Positions 1 through 11,821 are shown, counted from the stretch's first letter. The stretch: DNA of 64,000 bases from Cenococcum geophilum 1.58 (GCA_001692895.1 KV748186.1:186001-250000), one strand, 5' to 3'. Program-made: numbers and translations. The notes: generated by a model from the letters alone, not told the origin.

Positions 1-1439
1 TAACGGATACGATATAGTTATAGTTATAGTTAACCGCTTTAGTAAACGCCCATTCTTAATTCCCTGTTATAAGAACATTGATGCTAAAAAGGCAGCTTGG
101 CTATATGTCTATTATATCTACTAAATCTACGGACTACTAAATACTATTATATCTAATTATAGGCTATAGTTTATATTAGCTTTTTAGAATAAGTTTACCT
201 AGATCCTAGGTATTAAGCTAAAGCTTTCTATAGCTTATTACCCCTAGATAAACAGTTAGATAGAGATTATAAATTAGTACCTAGACTAGAGGCTTAGGCC
301 CTTTACTAACTATTTCTAGGATAACTGGTTTAAACTACTACCCTTAATGGATTATACGCAAGCAACCTTACCCTATAACTCTATAGGGTTTGCCCCAATT
401 TAGCTAGAAATGGGATACTTACCCCGCATAAGCTTTAACTAAAAAAGGCTAGAAGAACCCCAGACTGTATAAGAGAAGCTATTCTATGCCAAGGCCCAAT
501 AGTACGCTAAATAATTGGAGGAGGCTTAGACGGTAGCCCGCGAGAACCTAGAAAAAGCTTAGAGGTTAATAGAATAGTAGGCGAACAAACACCGTTAAGA
601 GCCCGATTTTGCCCCTGGCGATATAGTCTGGGTTATAATAAGGAATTAGAAGACTAAACGGCCTAGCTATAAGCTAGACTATTAGATAATAGGACCGTAT
701 AAGGTTCTTAAGAAGATAGGCAACTTATACAAGATAAAGCTTCCAGATTTAATTAGGGTTTACCCTATCTTCTTGCTGGATAAGTTATAGAAAGCTATAA
801 ATAACCTATTGCCTAAATAAAAGAACGAGCCTCCCCTACTAGTTTAAGTAAACGGTGATAGCGAATAGGAGGTTAATAAAATACTGGCCTATAAGATAGT
901 ACGAGAAACGCTAAAATACCGTATTTAATAGAAGGGCTACGATTCTGACCCAACTTAGTACCCTGCGTAGAACTTTATAGGCTGCCCCTAAAAGCTTAAA
1001 GAATTCTATAACTAATACCCTAATATACCTAGACCCCTAAAGTACTTAAACAAATAGATGGAATACTGGTATAATAAAGATAATAAGTTACTGGAAGAAT
1101 ATAGGGATAAAAACGCCCTAAAGCCCTAATATAGCTGTCTGCCAAATTCTACTATATTCTGCCGTTTTCTGCTAGTACTATAAAATATCAGATATCTAGG
1201 AACTTTAACCGCCGGTTAAAGTTATCTAATTGGTTAGATCCGTGCTAAGACTTTTAGCGGCTACTCTTTCTAGCCTAGTGCTTCTACTTAGCCTACAATT
1301 GCCCTTTGTACTTAGTCTGGACGTACTTATATCCCCTTTATCTCCTTATCTTATATTTTATAATCCTACGTTTATAAGCCTAGTGCTACCCTATTTCTAA
1401 CTAAGCCTAAGGGCAGGCTTTCTTTAAAGAGGGGGGTGA
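1..1439 (+). mobile_element. Ty3/gypsy element, 3' part of pol plus polypurine tract (RIP-degraded)
   Basis: The forward strand starts inside a gypsy integrase (reading like ITVIVNRFSKRPFLIPCYK) and runs into the post-integrase SH3-like/chromodomain part (GPYKVLKKIGNLYKIKLP near 690-750). Many stop codons sit where Gln or Trp is expected, which is the RIP pattern. The same pol family is seen in gypsy-A further right. A purine tract (AAAGAGGGGGGTGA, about 1426-1439) abuts the LTR, as expected for the plus-strand primer of an element read left to right. The 5' part lies outside the window. No working protein can be made. Confidence 0.85.
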
Positions 1440-1649
1440 TGTAACGGCGCTATCGTACGTTACCTGCCAAATTCTGCCATATTCTACCGACCCGCGATTG
1501 GCCTGCCTAAAGCTAGCGCCTTGGCGGCTCACCCTATATATTTATTTACATCGGTCCTAGCGACCCCTTTTCCTTCTCTTTAGCTTAGTATCTTCGTAAT
1601 ATAGCATTCTACAAGCTTCGGTTTAGAGGCATTTATACGAGCCGTAACA
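1440..1649 (+). repeat. 3' LTR of the gypsy element at the left edge
   Basis: The 210-bp block begins TGTAACGGCGC and ends GCCGTAACA, with TG...CA termini, directly after a purine tract and directly before a foreign coding frame (the copia reverse transcriptase on the other strand). It contains a TATA-like stretch (TATATATTTA). The target duplication cannot be checked because the 5' LTR is outside the window. Confidence 0.75.
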
Positions 1650-4600
1650 ATCCGTTAACTAACCCGTTAAATTATAGGCGATTATATAAGGACTAAGTCC
1701 TTTCCTTAGTCGTTATAAGCTTATATAATAAGCCTTAATTTTTTAAAGGCTTTATTAGTACTAGGGTGCTTAATTTTATTAATAAAGCGTAAGTTAAATA
1801 TACGGACGCCTTACGGAACATCTCCCTCCGTTATAGCCGTAAAAACACCCTTTTTAAGTAATTTATTAATCTTTTTGCGTTATAAGTCTATAAAAAGTGT
1901 TTCCTATACTAAAACTAATATATCTGTAGGTGGAAGTTGCCTTATAGATATACCTACGGAGGTTAGGTAATTCTTTATTACGGGGTTCTTAGTTATAGGG
2001 TACTTTTAGGGGCGTCCTTAACCGCGCTTTATAGTAGATTTAATAGGTTTCTAGGGGACTTCTAAAGTAGGCAGGGGTGCTTCCAGTTTATTTGGTTTAG
2101 TGGGTGCTTCTAGTTTATCTAGTTTAACGGCATAGGTATTTTTAGACCAAAAGTAGGGTTTTATAGACGTGCTTCTAAAGTTAGTTAGTCCGCTAGGAAG
2201 TTATATATAGTACGTTTTGTCTTCTATAGCTAGTAGATAATAAGGCTTAGTCTAGTTACCGCTTTTACGCTATATAAGGACTTTAGAATTAAGTAGGAGG
2301 TTATAAACTAAGGTTATATTAGGTCCGTTGCGGTAATATAGGGCGCTATTAACAGCTTATTTGGCCCGTAATTTAACTATTTTAGCTATTGCCTTCCGTA
2401 TTGCAGCTGCTTATTCCATAATAGATAGGGCAGGAGGGCCTAGGTTGCTTATTCTTAGGTAGACTTCGTAAACTAAAAGGGTAGGTACTAATCCGTTAGG
2501 GCTAGCGGTATTATTAACGGCTTTTATAGCTATTTGTAAAGCTAGTTTCTTTTAGATGTCCTTATACTCGTCCGTAATAATCTAGTAAGCTCTCTATAAA
2601 GCTAGGTAAGCTTACTTAATAAGTTTAACGGACTAGTGCGCCTTAACTAGAACGGCTTTAGTTAAAATAGCTATAGCCGTAGCGTACTGTTAAAATTCCT
2701 TGCTAATAAAGTTCTTATCGGTGTTATAGGTAATATACTTAGGGGGTCTAACGTATATGTTAATCTAGCAGGTCCGTAAATATTCTAAATATATTTTATA
2801 AATATATTTTATAACTAACGGGCGGCTTAATAGTGGGTTGCCTTATTAATTATATATAATACTAGGCTGCCGTTAATATATATGATGTCTACGTATACTA
2901 AGTAGTTAAAATTAAGGTCTTTATAAAGAGTAAACTTAAATCGGCCTAGGGAATATCTATATTTCTAGCAGAAGGAGCAGTATTTAGTTAGGTGGTTAAT
3001 TGCTTTCCTATTAAAGTTATTATATCTAGAGCGTTTAAGGACTCTATATAGCTTTTCGGCTAATAGGTAGCCGAAACAGCGGTATAGGCGGTAGATTTTA
3101 GTACTAGTAAGGTAGCACGGGTTATAGTTAAAAGATTCCTAAATATAGGTCTATAAAGTCTCTCCCTATATAAGGAACGGGTGTCTAAATTGTTATATAA
3201 TTAGTAGGGTAATATACTTGCTTTCTAGGGCAGTTATAGGGCTAATTAAGGTGTCTATAATATTGTTATAGTAAACCTATAACCTATCTATGTCCGCAAG
3301 ATAGAGTAGGAAAGGGGTATCCGCTTTTACTATGTAGAAGTTAACTAGGCTAATTAGGGTCTTAACTATAACTAATTTAATTAATGCGGTTAAGCTAATA
3401 CTAAATTAGATATTTATAGCCCTAGTTTATATAGTATTAATGTCCGTATTATTATTTGTAGTAGTTTTATATATAAGGTATTATCCGTAACCTATAGTAG
3501 ACTTCTTAAAGGCACCTGTATTAATTATAACGCTATAGAATTTTTTAGGGGTATAGTATTCTGTGGTAATATATGCAAATAGGTCCTATTTATAGTCCGT
3601 AATATCCGTAATAGGTCTAACGGGTATACTTACGGGTTAGTTTTTAGGTACGATTAAGTGTATAAAGGAGCGGTCGGCTAATGCGGTTATAATATTAAAG
3701 GCTTAGCCGTCCGTAAAAGATCTAAAAGTAGTTAGGAATATCTCTAAGGTCTTTTATTCCTAAGTATTTAAGTTAAAGTTAATTATAAGGGCTTCTATTA
3801 ACTTGTTAAGAGACTTCTCTACTTCCTTTTCTTTATAGTTTAAGATAAACTAGTTAATCCGGCTGTTAAATCTCTTCTTAGACTTATTATATTCTTCCTA
3901 GGTATGCCTTATAGGCTAATATCCTTCCTTACCGTATATAAAGTACTTTTAGCTAGTTTGTTTATGGGGGTATGCTTTTATACGGAAGTTGCTATAGGGG
4001 TTATGGGTAGGACTTGGTCGGTATAGGTACTGCTCGCGGTAGCGGCGGTCCGTAAAGTAGGCATTTAAGTTAGTTTATAGGTTTTATAGGTCCGTAATAA
4101 AGGCTTAAGTACTGCCTAGCGGGTTTAAGACTTCGTACGTTATAATAGAGGACCGTAAATTATTAATAAGGCCAGTTAAGGTGTCTATAGGCTTATAATA
4201 GGTATATTTATAGGGCTCTACTTCCTAGCAAGCTATAATGAGTTTATTATATAAGAAGTCGTCTGTTTAAAGCTTAATATTAAGGCCGTGCTATAGGTGC
4301 CGAAGGTCTTTAATAAGAATTTATAGGCACTCTATAGTCGATTTTTTGGTATTCTTATTAATTACAGTTCGTAACTTAATTGTATTCTATTAGGTTAGGA
4401 TATTACGCTTATATTCTAGCCCTTTAAAGTAGTTACATATAGCTTTATATAGCTTATTAAAGGGAATACTAAGGGGGTTACTCTTAAGGTTGGTATAATA
4501 GTGGTTAAGGGCTAGGCCGCGTAGTATGGTAGAGTAGGCTTAGCTAAACTCCTATTTAGGAATATTAGCCTTCTAATAGAGGTCCGTAAAGATAGTTAGT

Positions 4601-5568
4601 TTAAAGTTAAAGTTGTCGTTTTTACCGCTATACTTAGATTCGTTGGTATAGAGCTTAGCTAGGTTAGCTAGCTCCTTGCTATAGGTTTTTACTTAGGTAG
4701 TTTGTAGATCTACAACTTAAGTAATAGGGGGGTTTTAGTCCGTATTTGGTTTACGGGGGCACTATAGTCTGTAACTTAAGTACTAGGTATACTTTAGCCC
4801 ATAAGATTAATTCTAAGATCTCTTTAGTCTGTGGGACAAATTTAATTAAATAGGTCGTCTATAAGACCGGAGATCCTATTAAGTTTAAAAAAGGTAAAGA
4901 GTCCGCTAGTTTTAATGTGATCTAAGATCTACTCTTTAGTCCATTCCGTTTAGTCCTCCTTATATAGTGTATTATATAGAGACCGTGTAATAGTAACTCG
5001 TCTATCCTTTTTAACCTATATACCTTAGTGACGTAAGAGGGTTTATAGGTTGTGGGTAGCTATAAGGTTATAAGCCTTAAAGATAGCTTCCGTAAAGTCC
5101 GCAAAGTCTTCCTTATATTATTCCTATAGATTATTATTTAGAAGCTTAAAGTATCCGTATTTAAGGATTTTAAAATTAATATAGTCGTTAACGGTATTTA
5201 CAGACGTAAGGTCGACTCCTTAACTCTACTTCTTTTAACCTTCGTTAATTTGCTTGCTTATATCTGCTATATTATATAGCGTAGTATATCTATATAAGCT
5301 GTAATAGGTAGTAGTAGCTTATAGCGGGTAGAGGAGGTCTTGTAACGGTCCGTAAAAGCAATTAATAGGTCCGTAATAGTTTATAGGAGGGTAGGAGGTT
5401 CTGTAAAGGTCTATATTCGCGTTTATAAACTTCTAGTAAACCATACTAAGACTTAAATAAGTATATAGAGATAGTGATATAGTCCGTAATCCCCAACTTC
5501 CAACCTTCTAGTAGGTCGTACTAGGATTTAAACGGGTGGTCGCTATTATATATTGCTTAGGGGGAGGT
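1650..5568 (-). mobile_element. Ty1/copia element B, gag to start of reverse transcriptase, truncated (RIP-degraded)
   Basis: Read on the reverse strand from right to left: gag-like sequence, a GAG-pre-integrase/zinc-binding segment (RLYRCFGYLLAEKLYRVLKR, about 3000-3100), the integrase core (FNYLVYVDIIYINGSLVLYI, about 2850-2930), the integrase C-terminal region (AALYYRNGPN type, about 2290-2400) and the first part of the copia reverse transcriptase (GVRIFNLRFINKIKHPSTNK, about 1740-1830). The frame ends at the LTR boundary at 1649/1650, so the rest of RT and RNase H are cut off by the neighbouring gypsy element. The INT-before-RT order identifies copia rather than gypsy. Gln codons are now stops throughout. 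Confidence 0.8.
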
Positions 5569-5745
5569 GTTAAGTGATTGCTAATCTGTGCGCGCTTACT
5601 AATTAGTATTTATATCAATTTAATAATACAAGTGAGTTATATCCAGGGGCACAAAATACGTATAGTATCGTATACTCTTTTAGATAGTAGTGACTGTTAA
5701 TTCTATTAAGGTAGACTACATAGTCTATATACTGACGCGCCCTCC
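5569..5745 (-). repeat. Possible 5' LTR of copia element B
   Basis: This stretch lies directly upstream (reverse strand) of the copia gag frame, ends ...CACTTAACA at the gag side, and is less mutated than its surroundings. A G-rich tract lies on its outer side near 5740-5755. The borders are approximate and no matching second LTR is visible, so this is a tentative call. Confidence 0.4.
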
Positions 5746-5829
5746 CCCCTAATTAGTTATAAGTAAGTAGTTAGTGCACTAAACGCGTAGACACGCGTTT
5801 GGTATACTAGGTGCTGTAATTATACATCT

Positions 5830-7880
5830 TCCTTATCTACTTGCTTATTAATATAGTTATTAAATAAAGTCTCTATGTACTGCTTAGCGTGCTTCTATTA
5901 TAAGGGCTATCGTTTCTACTTATTACAAAAGTAGGCGCGTTTAAAAGACAGATAAAGAATTACTGTGGTAAAATAGTAAGGGCTCTCGGCCTTTATTTTA
6001 TCAAAATATTTATTAATCTTTTAGATAGCTATATTAATGCCCAATTTAAGAAAGGAGTTGTATTTATTTTTAAGGCTCTACTAAGTTCGCTAGAGGATTT
6101 AATAGAGTAGCTCTATATTAGTAATTAACTCCTATAGAGCGCTATATAAGCCTTTAACACTAGGACTATCAGCGTTACCTTTTATACGCTTAGTGGCTAA
6201 TATAAAAGGCTTTAGGATCTTAATAAGCTGCTTTACTTACTACCAATCTTTATTAGTAAGCGCGTCCTATAATAGATTATAGCTATTATTAGCGGGCTTC
6301 CTTTAAGCTAATAGATATTTATTAATTGCTTTATAAAGAAGGTAGGCACGGCGGAGCATAAAGTAGGTTAAATTCCACTAAACGCCTCCGTCCTTAATAA
6401 GTAGAAGCTCTACTTAATTAAAGAGCTCGTTTTTAACGTAGGCCTTAGCCTAGTTCTTAGTAAAGTTCTTATAGCGTCTTATTAATTATATAATATATTT
6501 AATAATATTATAAACCTTACCTACGGAGCCTCTCTACCGTATAAGATTAAATTTAACGTACTCGCTCGCGCCGATTATTAAGCGTTTAAGCTTGCTTATA
6601 CCTTTACCGTATATTAAAGCCTTAATAATAAGGTTAATAATATGGCTAACGTACTAAAGCCGTTCCTTTTTAGCCACTAATAGGCTTTATAAGAGGTAGT
6701 CGTAGAGCTTATTATTATTGCTAGCGTTATTAGCTATTAAGGAGCCAAGCTTATAATTAAATTAATACTTTTAAATTACTAACGCTAGGGCCGTTGCTAT
6801 ATTTTTAGTAAGGCGTAATCCTCGCAGTTGTGGAAGGCCTAAAAGTACTAATTAAAGCTTTTTACCTTTGTTAATGAAATGGGCCACTATACTAAGTAGT
6901 AACATTCCGTTTATAGATGTCTAGATATTATAGGTAAGATTAATTTTACTAAGTACGGTAAGGAGGAGGTTTTTAATATTAATGTGTTGCTATTTAAATG
7001 CGGTTTTAATCTAATTACTTAGTAATATAGGCGCCTTTATAAGATAGCCCTAAATCTAAGGACGGTTAAAGGTTAGTAGAGCGCGTATATAAGGACTTAT
7101 AGCTTAATAGAAGGTAATATCTTATAGAATTATCTAATTAATTGTTATGCTTAAGCCCAACCCACTTAACCATACAAACCACCAAAAAGGTAGCAGCAGT
7201 GTCTCACGACTGGACGGACTGCCGGTTGGAATGCCTTATAAGCTCTCCAGCCCATACCGGCAGATATGGGTAGCGCATCGCATGACATTAATATAGGCTT
7301 AAATATAGCCAGCTGCCTAAAATAGCTAGCATTTATAACTGCTAGCGGAAGTAAAAGCTTCTATGCTTAGTAGTTATATTCTATTACTATAACTTTTAGG
7401 GTTAATAATAAGGTTATGCTTTAACTTTAAATGGCCGTTAATATAATTATTGCCGTTAATTATAAGTAAAGTACCTGGTTTTTAAGCTAGATGGTAAAGC
7501 TTATATAGTTAAAGCCTTTTTTTACCTAAAGAACCGTCCTAAAAAAGGTCTACTCTATACTTCTATATTAGTAATATAGGAGCTTTACTTAATAGTAACC
7601 GCTTATTAATAACCTGGTATCTATATTTACTAGTAAGCTTATTATATATTATTAGGTAGAGATTGTCCTAATTAATAGGAAAGATATAGCCATAGTTCCG
7701 ATTTGCTAGAGGAGGCTCTTATAATATAGAATCTTAATCGCCCGATTTAGTATTATTGTTAATTAAAAGGGGGGAGGAAGAAGTTAATCTACAAACCCTA
7801 CGCGGTGCTAGAGTTAAATAATGCGTAGATTGTAAATTAAATAAGGAAAAAGTAGAGGAGGAAGTAGATAAAGAAGCTCT
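5830..7880 (-). mobile_element. hAT-family transposase relic (RIP-degraded)
   Basis: The reverse strand carries a decayed hAT transposase: the RNase H-like core with INGMLLLSIVAHFINKGKKL (about 6850-6920), the LGLPQLRG motif, the ADNASNN-type segment (IANNASNNNKLYDYLL, near 6700), then GKVYNIIKYII (about 6490-6530), a W/N-rich segment at about 6370 and a C-terminal stretch near 5950-6050. Stops replace Gln and Trp codons. Terminal inverted repeats and the 8-bp duplication were not located, so the borders are estimates. It is a different copy from the hAT at 24.5-27.3 kb. Confidence 0.75.
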
Positions 7881-8462
7881 ATTGCCTAGCTAACGCATAA
7901 AATGCAATATACGTTGCATTTTATATAGGTAATAAAATGGTAAGCTTTAGCACGGGTTTTGGCGCGTAATGGAGATATTAGGAAAAATGCTTTATTTACT
8001 ATGGCTAAGCAAGAAATTCCCATGGGTTTCCCATTGCTTGGCGTATAATTAACCAACCAGATCATTTGAATATCCTCAACTTCTACCAAAAGCTTTAACT
8101 TACTACTAAATCTTACCGCCAAGACAGCGAGCTGTCAGCTGGCTGCAGTCTTATAGCTGACTGCTTACATTAGCAGCCTCTTGGCAGCGAAGCTGACAGC
8201 GTCGCTGACTCTTGGACACACTGCTGGGCGGCATATACGGCACGTTGGAGTAGTTGACATGCTCATTTGCCCAAGATCACCAGTATTCCATTATGGTAGT
8301 TCCTTCGGAGTGTTAGGATACTTCTACGATTAACTCACATCATTTATTCCACTTAAGAAAATATCGAGTTACAACCTCTTTTCTTCAATAACCGAAGTTT
8401 GTCTTGCAGCTGCTGATGCTGAAGCTTAAAAGTCAACGCACCAATCTCACTCTGCGTTCGCT
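7881..8462. other. Intergenic region with a palindrome and a foldback repeat
   Basis: No gene is recognised. It holds a perfect palindrome at 7897-7924 (11-bp arms ATAAAATGCAA / TTGCATTTTAT, 6-bp loop) and a foldback repeat at 8119-8215 described separately. Base composition moves from AT-rich transposon sequence to normal genic composition here. A 78-codon reverse open frame at 7886-8122 lies across this boundary and may include the decayed N-terminus of the hAT transposase. Confidence 0.5.
8119..8215. repeat. 97-bp imperfect foldback (inverted repeat)
   Basis: The arm 8119-8140 (CCAAGACAGCGAGCTGTCAG plus CT) is the near reverse complement of 8191-8215 (AGCTGACAGCGTCGCTGACT plus CTTGG). An inner pair GGCTGC (8141) / GCAGCC (8172) extends the hairpin. 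It lies about 250 bp downstream of the dehydrogenase stop codon. It could be a very small MITE or a strong RNA hairpin in the 3' region. No target duplication is evident. Confidence 0.55.
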
Positions 8463-9703
8463 TTACTTCTCAAAAGGGTGACCCTCTGGTCCCAATTTTG
8501 CATTGAGAAACGCTGTCTTCAATAAACCCTTCTCAGTGATCTCTTCTTTGTGCTTTTCCATGTCATCAACATCCCAATTGACACTGATATATCGTCCGCG
8601 AAGATGATCCGCGCGAGGAGTGGAGAGATAAAGCGAGAGACCACCTGTAAGTTCGGCTACAAAGTAAAGATCAGTGAAGATATAAGAACGAAGCTCATTG
8701 CTTTCTAGGATAAAAAGAGACGGGTGATGAAGGATAGTGGTATGGGAATGAAGAGACAACAGCTTACGCGAATCAATAGTATACGCGGCAAAAACGTCGA
8801 GCTCCATTTGCGTAGGCACGAAGCCAGGATTGACAGCAAAGGCACGGATGCCCGGTTGCTCTACCCCTGTGTTAGTCCTCCACAGCATATGTTCTGAAAT
8901 TTTTCTCATGGTCAACTTCCAACTTACCAACATCAAGATACTCGACAAGACGAACATCAACTAGCTTACTGATGGAATACGCAGAAACACCGGGCACGAG
9001 GAATCCAGCTGCGATGGAGGTGAGCACAATCACCGTGCCAGTGGGTTCAGCACCGTTAAATTGCTTGATGAAGTGGTGGATCATGAGGTATGAACCTCTG
9101 ACGTTGACTTCCTAAGCGTCCAAATTGCACATCAGCACTCTTTTCTAGTGTGAACAACATCGTCACTGCGCTGTGGAAACCGCAGAATGACGTACCAGAT
9201 CAAACCACCATCTTTTTGGATCCATTGTCCCTATGATAGGAAAGTCCGTCTTGCCTTCATTGAACACGCCCGCATTGCAGATCAACACGTCAATAATGCC
9301 GAACCGAGCCTTCGATTTCGCATATAGCTCGACAATAGCATCCTCAGAGGTGACGTCGGCTGTCAGAGCCACAACATCAGTTTTTGGGGAAGTTTCCCTG
9401 AGTTCTGCCGCCACGACTTCTAGATCCTTGACCGCACGGCCCGTGATAATGATCCCGGCGGCGCCAGCTTGGGCCCATGACAATGCAATTGCCTGAGATA
9501 CGTTAGAAAGGTTTGGAAGTGCGAAACGGATTTGGCTGGTGAACCTTTCCGATACCGCGGCTTGCGCCAGTGATGAGGACTTTCTTGCCAGCTGCACTAT
9601 TGTTGGGATTGGTAGGGTCAATAGCGGGATACACTTTTCGATGCATGCCCTTCACAAACTGGCTATCCAGGGTCTTCTCGTCAGGATTGACTTGCTCGGT
9701 CAT
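8463..9703 (-). CDS. Short-chain dehydrogenase/reductase (SDR), 5 exons
   Basis: Proposed exons on the reverse strand: 9545-9703, 9196-9492, 8928-9111, 8768-8866, 8463-8656; all junctions are GT-AG and keep frame, giving about 310 residues. The start is the Met of MTEQVNPDEKTLD. Seen directly: the NAD(P)-binding glycine motif TGASRGIG (near residues 45-52), the structural NAG motif (LICNAGVF), the catalytic Ser in SIAAGFLVPG followed by YSISK (YxxxK), and the post-catalytic PGF segment. Many fungal classical SDRs share this layout with an extended C-terminus; the substrate cannot be read from sequence. The gene stands between transposon blocks and is not obviously tied to the nicotinate genes. 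Intron positions are inferred from family alignment in my head and should be confirmed with RNA data. Confidence 0.82.
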
Positions 9704-10203
9704 GGTGTTGAAGGAGCAACGAAAGTGGTATTCTAAGGTTACGACGGTTGAGTCTACTAAAGAGTGGGGTATCGTACGCTGGAGCGTGCAAGCGCAGATG
9801 CAATGCTTGGACTGCCGTTTATTATTTTATAAATCAATGAGGATTTGGGTGTTTATATAGAGCCACAGGCATAACTTGCATATTTAACATCTTGTGATAA
9901 GATGTTGATTCTAGTAGCTCTCGGGGCAATATGAAAAAATCATTTGGCGAAAGAATGCAAACTTGGCTCTACGGGGAAACTAGATTGCTCACCAGTTCAC
10001 TCTGTTATTCAATTTTAACAACGGCATGTTTTTGATTGCACTGATATCTAGTATTAGTAAGTTCGAGTAGTGAAGCTGGTGATGCAAACGTGGTGTCGTG
10101 TACATTGGGTATACGAAGTTTTCGTGTCAATCGGAAGTCCGTGCACCGATTGTGAGAAAAGAAGAACTCGTGTGTCGATTGATCTATGAAGAAAAAGAGG
10201 CTA

Positions 10204-10226
10204 TATATACATAAGGTAGATGTAGG
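10204..10226 (+). repeat. 23-bp direct repeat, copy 1
   Basis: This matches 11822-11844 at 21 of 23 positions (core TATATACATAAGGTAG). The two copies bracket the C2H2-bZIP gene in the same orientation. Confidence 0.6.
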
Positions 10227-10230
10227 TACA

Positions 10231-10306
10231 GGGGGGGGGGGGTACGTAATAGGGAGTCGGTGACTGAGTCGGTGACCGAGTCAAGGAGTAGGTAACTGAG
10301 TCGGCG
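10231..10306. repeat. G12 homopolymer followed by 12-bp-type minisatellite
   Basis: Twelve consecutive G residues (10231-10242) are followed by about four to five imperfect units of the type GAGTCGGTGACT / GAGTCGGTGACC / GAGTAGGTAACT / GAGTCGGCGG. It is expected to be length-variable and error-prone in sequencing. Confidence 0.6.
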
Positions 10307-10576
10307 GCATGACACCCAACTCAGGTCGACATTTCGCCTTGTCAGCAAAAATAATCAAACCTTGAACGTTGATTAGCTAATTTGCCAGGATCTGATTCTG
10401 GCTAACAATTCTTTAGGGAAGATCGCCGATCCTTCTTCGTTAAGTTTAGATCGTTTGGAGACAGTGATGGGGTTAAAGTAATCACGAGTAATCAGAGCTT
10501 CTCTCCCTGTCATGTGATTTTATAATGAGGCCCTTGCGGAAGAGCTCACTCGTGCGGCCTTGTCAACTAACCAAAC

Positions 10577-11740
10577 TCATGCTTCAGAACCTCTAGTCGC
10601 TGCCGGCGACATCGCTATCCCTTTCCAATAATCTCGGCTTTGCCTCAGCTCCTGTATCTCCTTCTCCAGGTCCTCGAATCGGCGCTGTTTTCTCTGTCTA
10701 GACTTGCGAGCTGCCATGGTATTCCGAGCACACTTCGCCGCGATGACATCGTTGGGGTCGACTATAATCTCCGGAAGCGACTTGCCCATTTGACTAGAGC
10801 TAACGGTACTGTCACAGTCATCTGAGTCTGCCGTTGTTAACCCGACCGTCGAAGCACGTTGCCAGTCATTCGCACTAGATCGGGCCCTCCTTCCATCTGC
10901 GCAAAGACGCTTAGCTGCATCCTGGTTCATCTCCTGCTCGATATCTTCTCTCATTTGCTCTTGCTCATCTCTCCCTCTCACCTGGAGTTGTTTCTCAAGT
11001 GTCGAGATATGTCTAGAGATGGCCAATCCCCTCCCTCTAGGTTTAATGGAGATTCTAAGCACCTCGAGTTCAGTTGTATGCGGATGCAACTGCAACGGTA
11101 GGCGCTGCTGCGATTGTACAAGGCTTGCATGGAACGTTTGATTCCCATGGCTTGTAGGAATCTCCATTGGTGGTGCTATGTTTCCTTCTGGAACCGAAAC
11201 GTACATCGAATTCGGTGACAGAGCCGACGATATATCCTCCGAATCTGGTTTGGGAAGACTAGGCGGGTTTGAAACAGGTATTGTAGGGGGTACAGTATAT
11301 GAATTTGTCCGCAATACTATTGGACTCGATTGACGCAACTGGTTACTCTCTCCAATCTTCTTTGTGCGCTTGTAATACCAACCATGAGTCTTCTCCATGT
11401 GCTTTTTGCAGTTTGACTCTCTCTTTGATCTGTACGTACAAGGAGAATAAAGACACTGGTACATTGGAGGAGCTGCTGAGTGCCTGTCACGAAAATGACG
11501 ACTCATCCCTGCTTCAGAAGGCCAGCCAAGTGTATGATATTCGCAAGTGAGCTCCGGGCACTTCCATGGTCTAGAATGAGTTTTCTTGTGCTTGGTAAGA
11601 TCACAAGGACGCTGAAAGCTCTTGCCACACCCGGGTTCGCAGCATGGAGTCGTTCCATCAGATTCAAATGATTTCGAGCGTCGCCCTAGGGAGCGTGCTG
11701 ACCCTTCGTCGCGGAGTTGAGATTTTTGAGAGGCATTCAT
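10577..11740 (-). CDS. Transcription factor with N-terminal C2H2 fingers and C-terminal bZIP
   Basis: A single uninterrupted 387-codon frame. Residues about 33-120 hold fungal C2H2-type fingers: CCEPGCGKSFQRPCDLTKHKKTH, then a CPELTCEYH...H segment with the GWPSE linker, then CLYSPCTYRSKRESNCKKHMEKTHGW. The middle is Ser/Pro-rich. Residues about 325-375 form a Gcn4/CPC1-like bZIP: DPNDVIAAKCARN, basic region N-x7-R (NTMAARKSR), then a short zipper with L/L/W at 7-residue spacing. A Cys replaces the usual Arg just before the ARN of the basic region, which could come from a single C-to-T change. The finger domain is common in fungi and the bZIP resembles amino-acid-control activators; the combination is unusual. 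It would act in the nucleus. Its targets are unknown. Confidence 0.8.
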   Translation of the reverse strand: MNASQKSQLRDEGSARSLGRRSKSFESDGTTPCCEPGCGKSFQRPCDLTKHKKTHSRPWKCPELTCEYHTLGWPSEAGMSRHFRDRHSAAPPMYQCLYSPCTYRSKRESNCKKHMEKTHGWYYKRTKKIGESNQLRQSSPIVLRTNSYTVPPTIPVSNPPSLPKPDSEDISSALSPNSMYVSVPEGNIAPPMEIPTSHGNQTFHASLVQSQQRLPLQLHPHTTELEVLRISIKPRGRGLAISRHISTLEKQLQVRGRDEQEQMREDIEQEMNQDAAKRLCADGRRARSSANDWQRASTVGLTTADSDDCDSTVSSSQMGKSLPEIIVDPNDVIAAKCARNTMAARKSRQRKQRRFEDLEKEIQELRQSRDYWKGIAMSPAATRGSEA

Positions 11741-11821
11741 GGATGGGATTGGTGGTAGAAGCGTTGACCGGACAATTCAGACTGAGAACTCTGTCGATTC
11801 AAGCTGGCTCTAGAAGCCCTT

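Larger units (their letters stand above)
9704..10576. other. Intergenic region between SDR and C2H2-bZIP gene
   Basis: No coding sequence is recognised. It contains a copy of a 23-bp repeat (10204-10226), a run of 12 G (10231-10242) and a short tandem array of GAGTCGGTGAC-type units (about 10254-10306). Open frames on the forward strand near 9539-9860 overlap the 5' end of the SDR gene and show no protein family. Confidence 0.6.
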
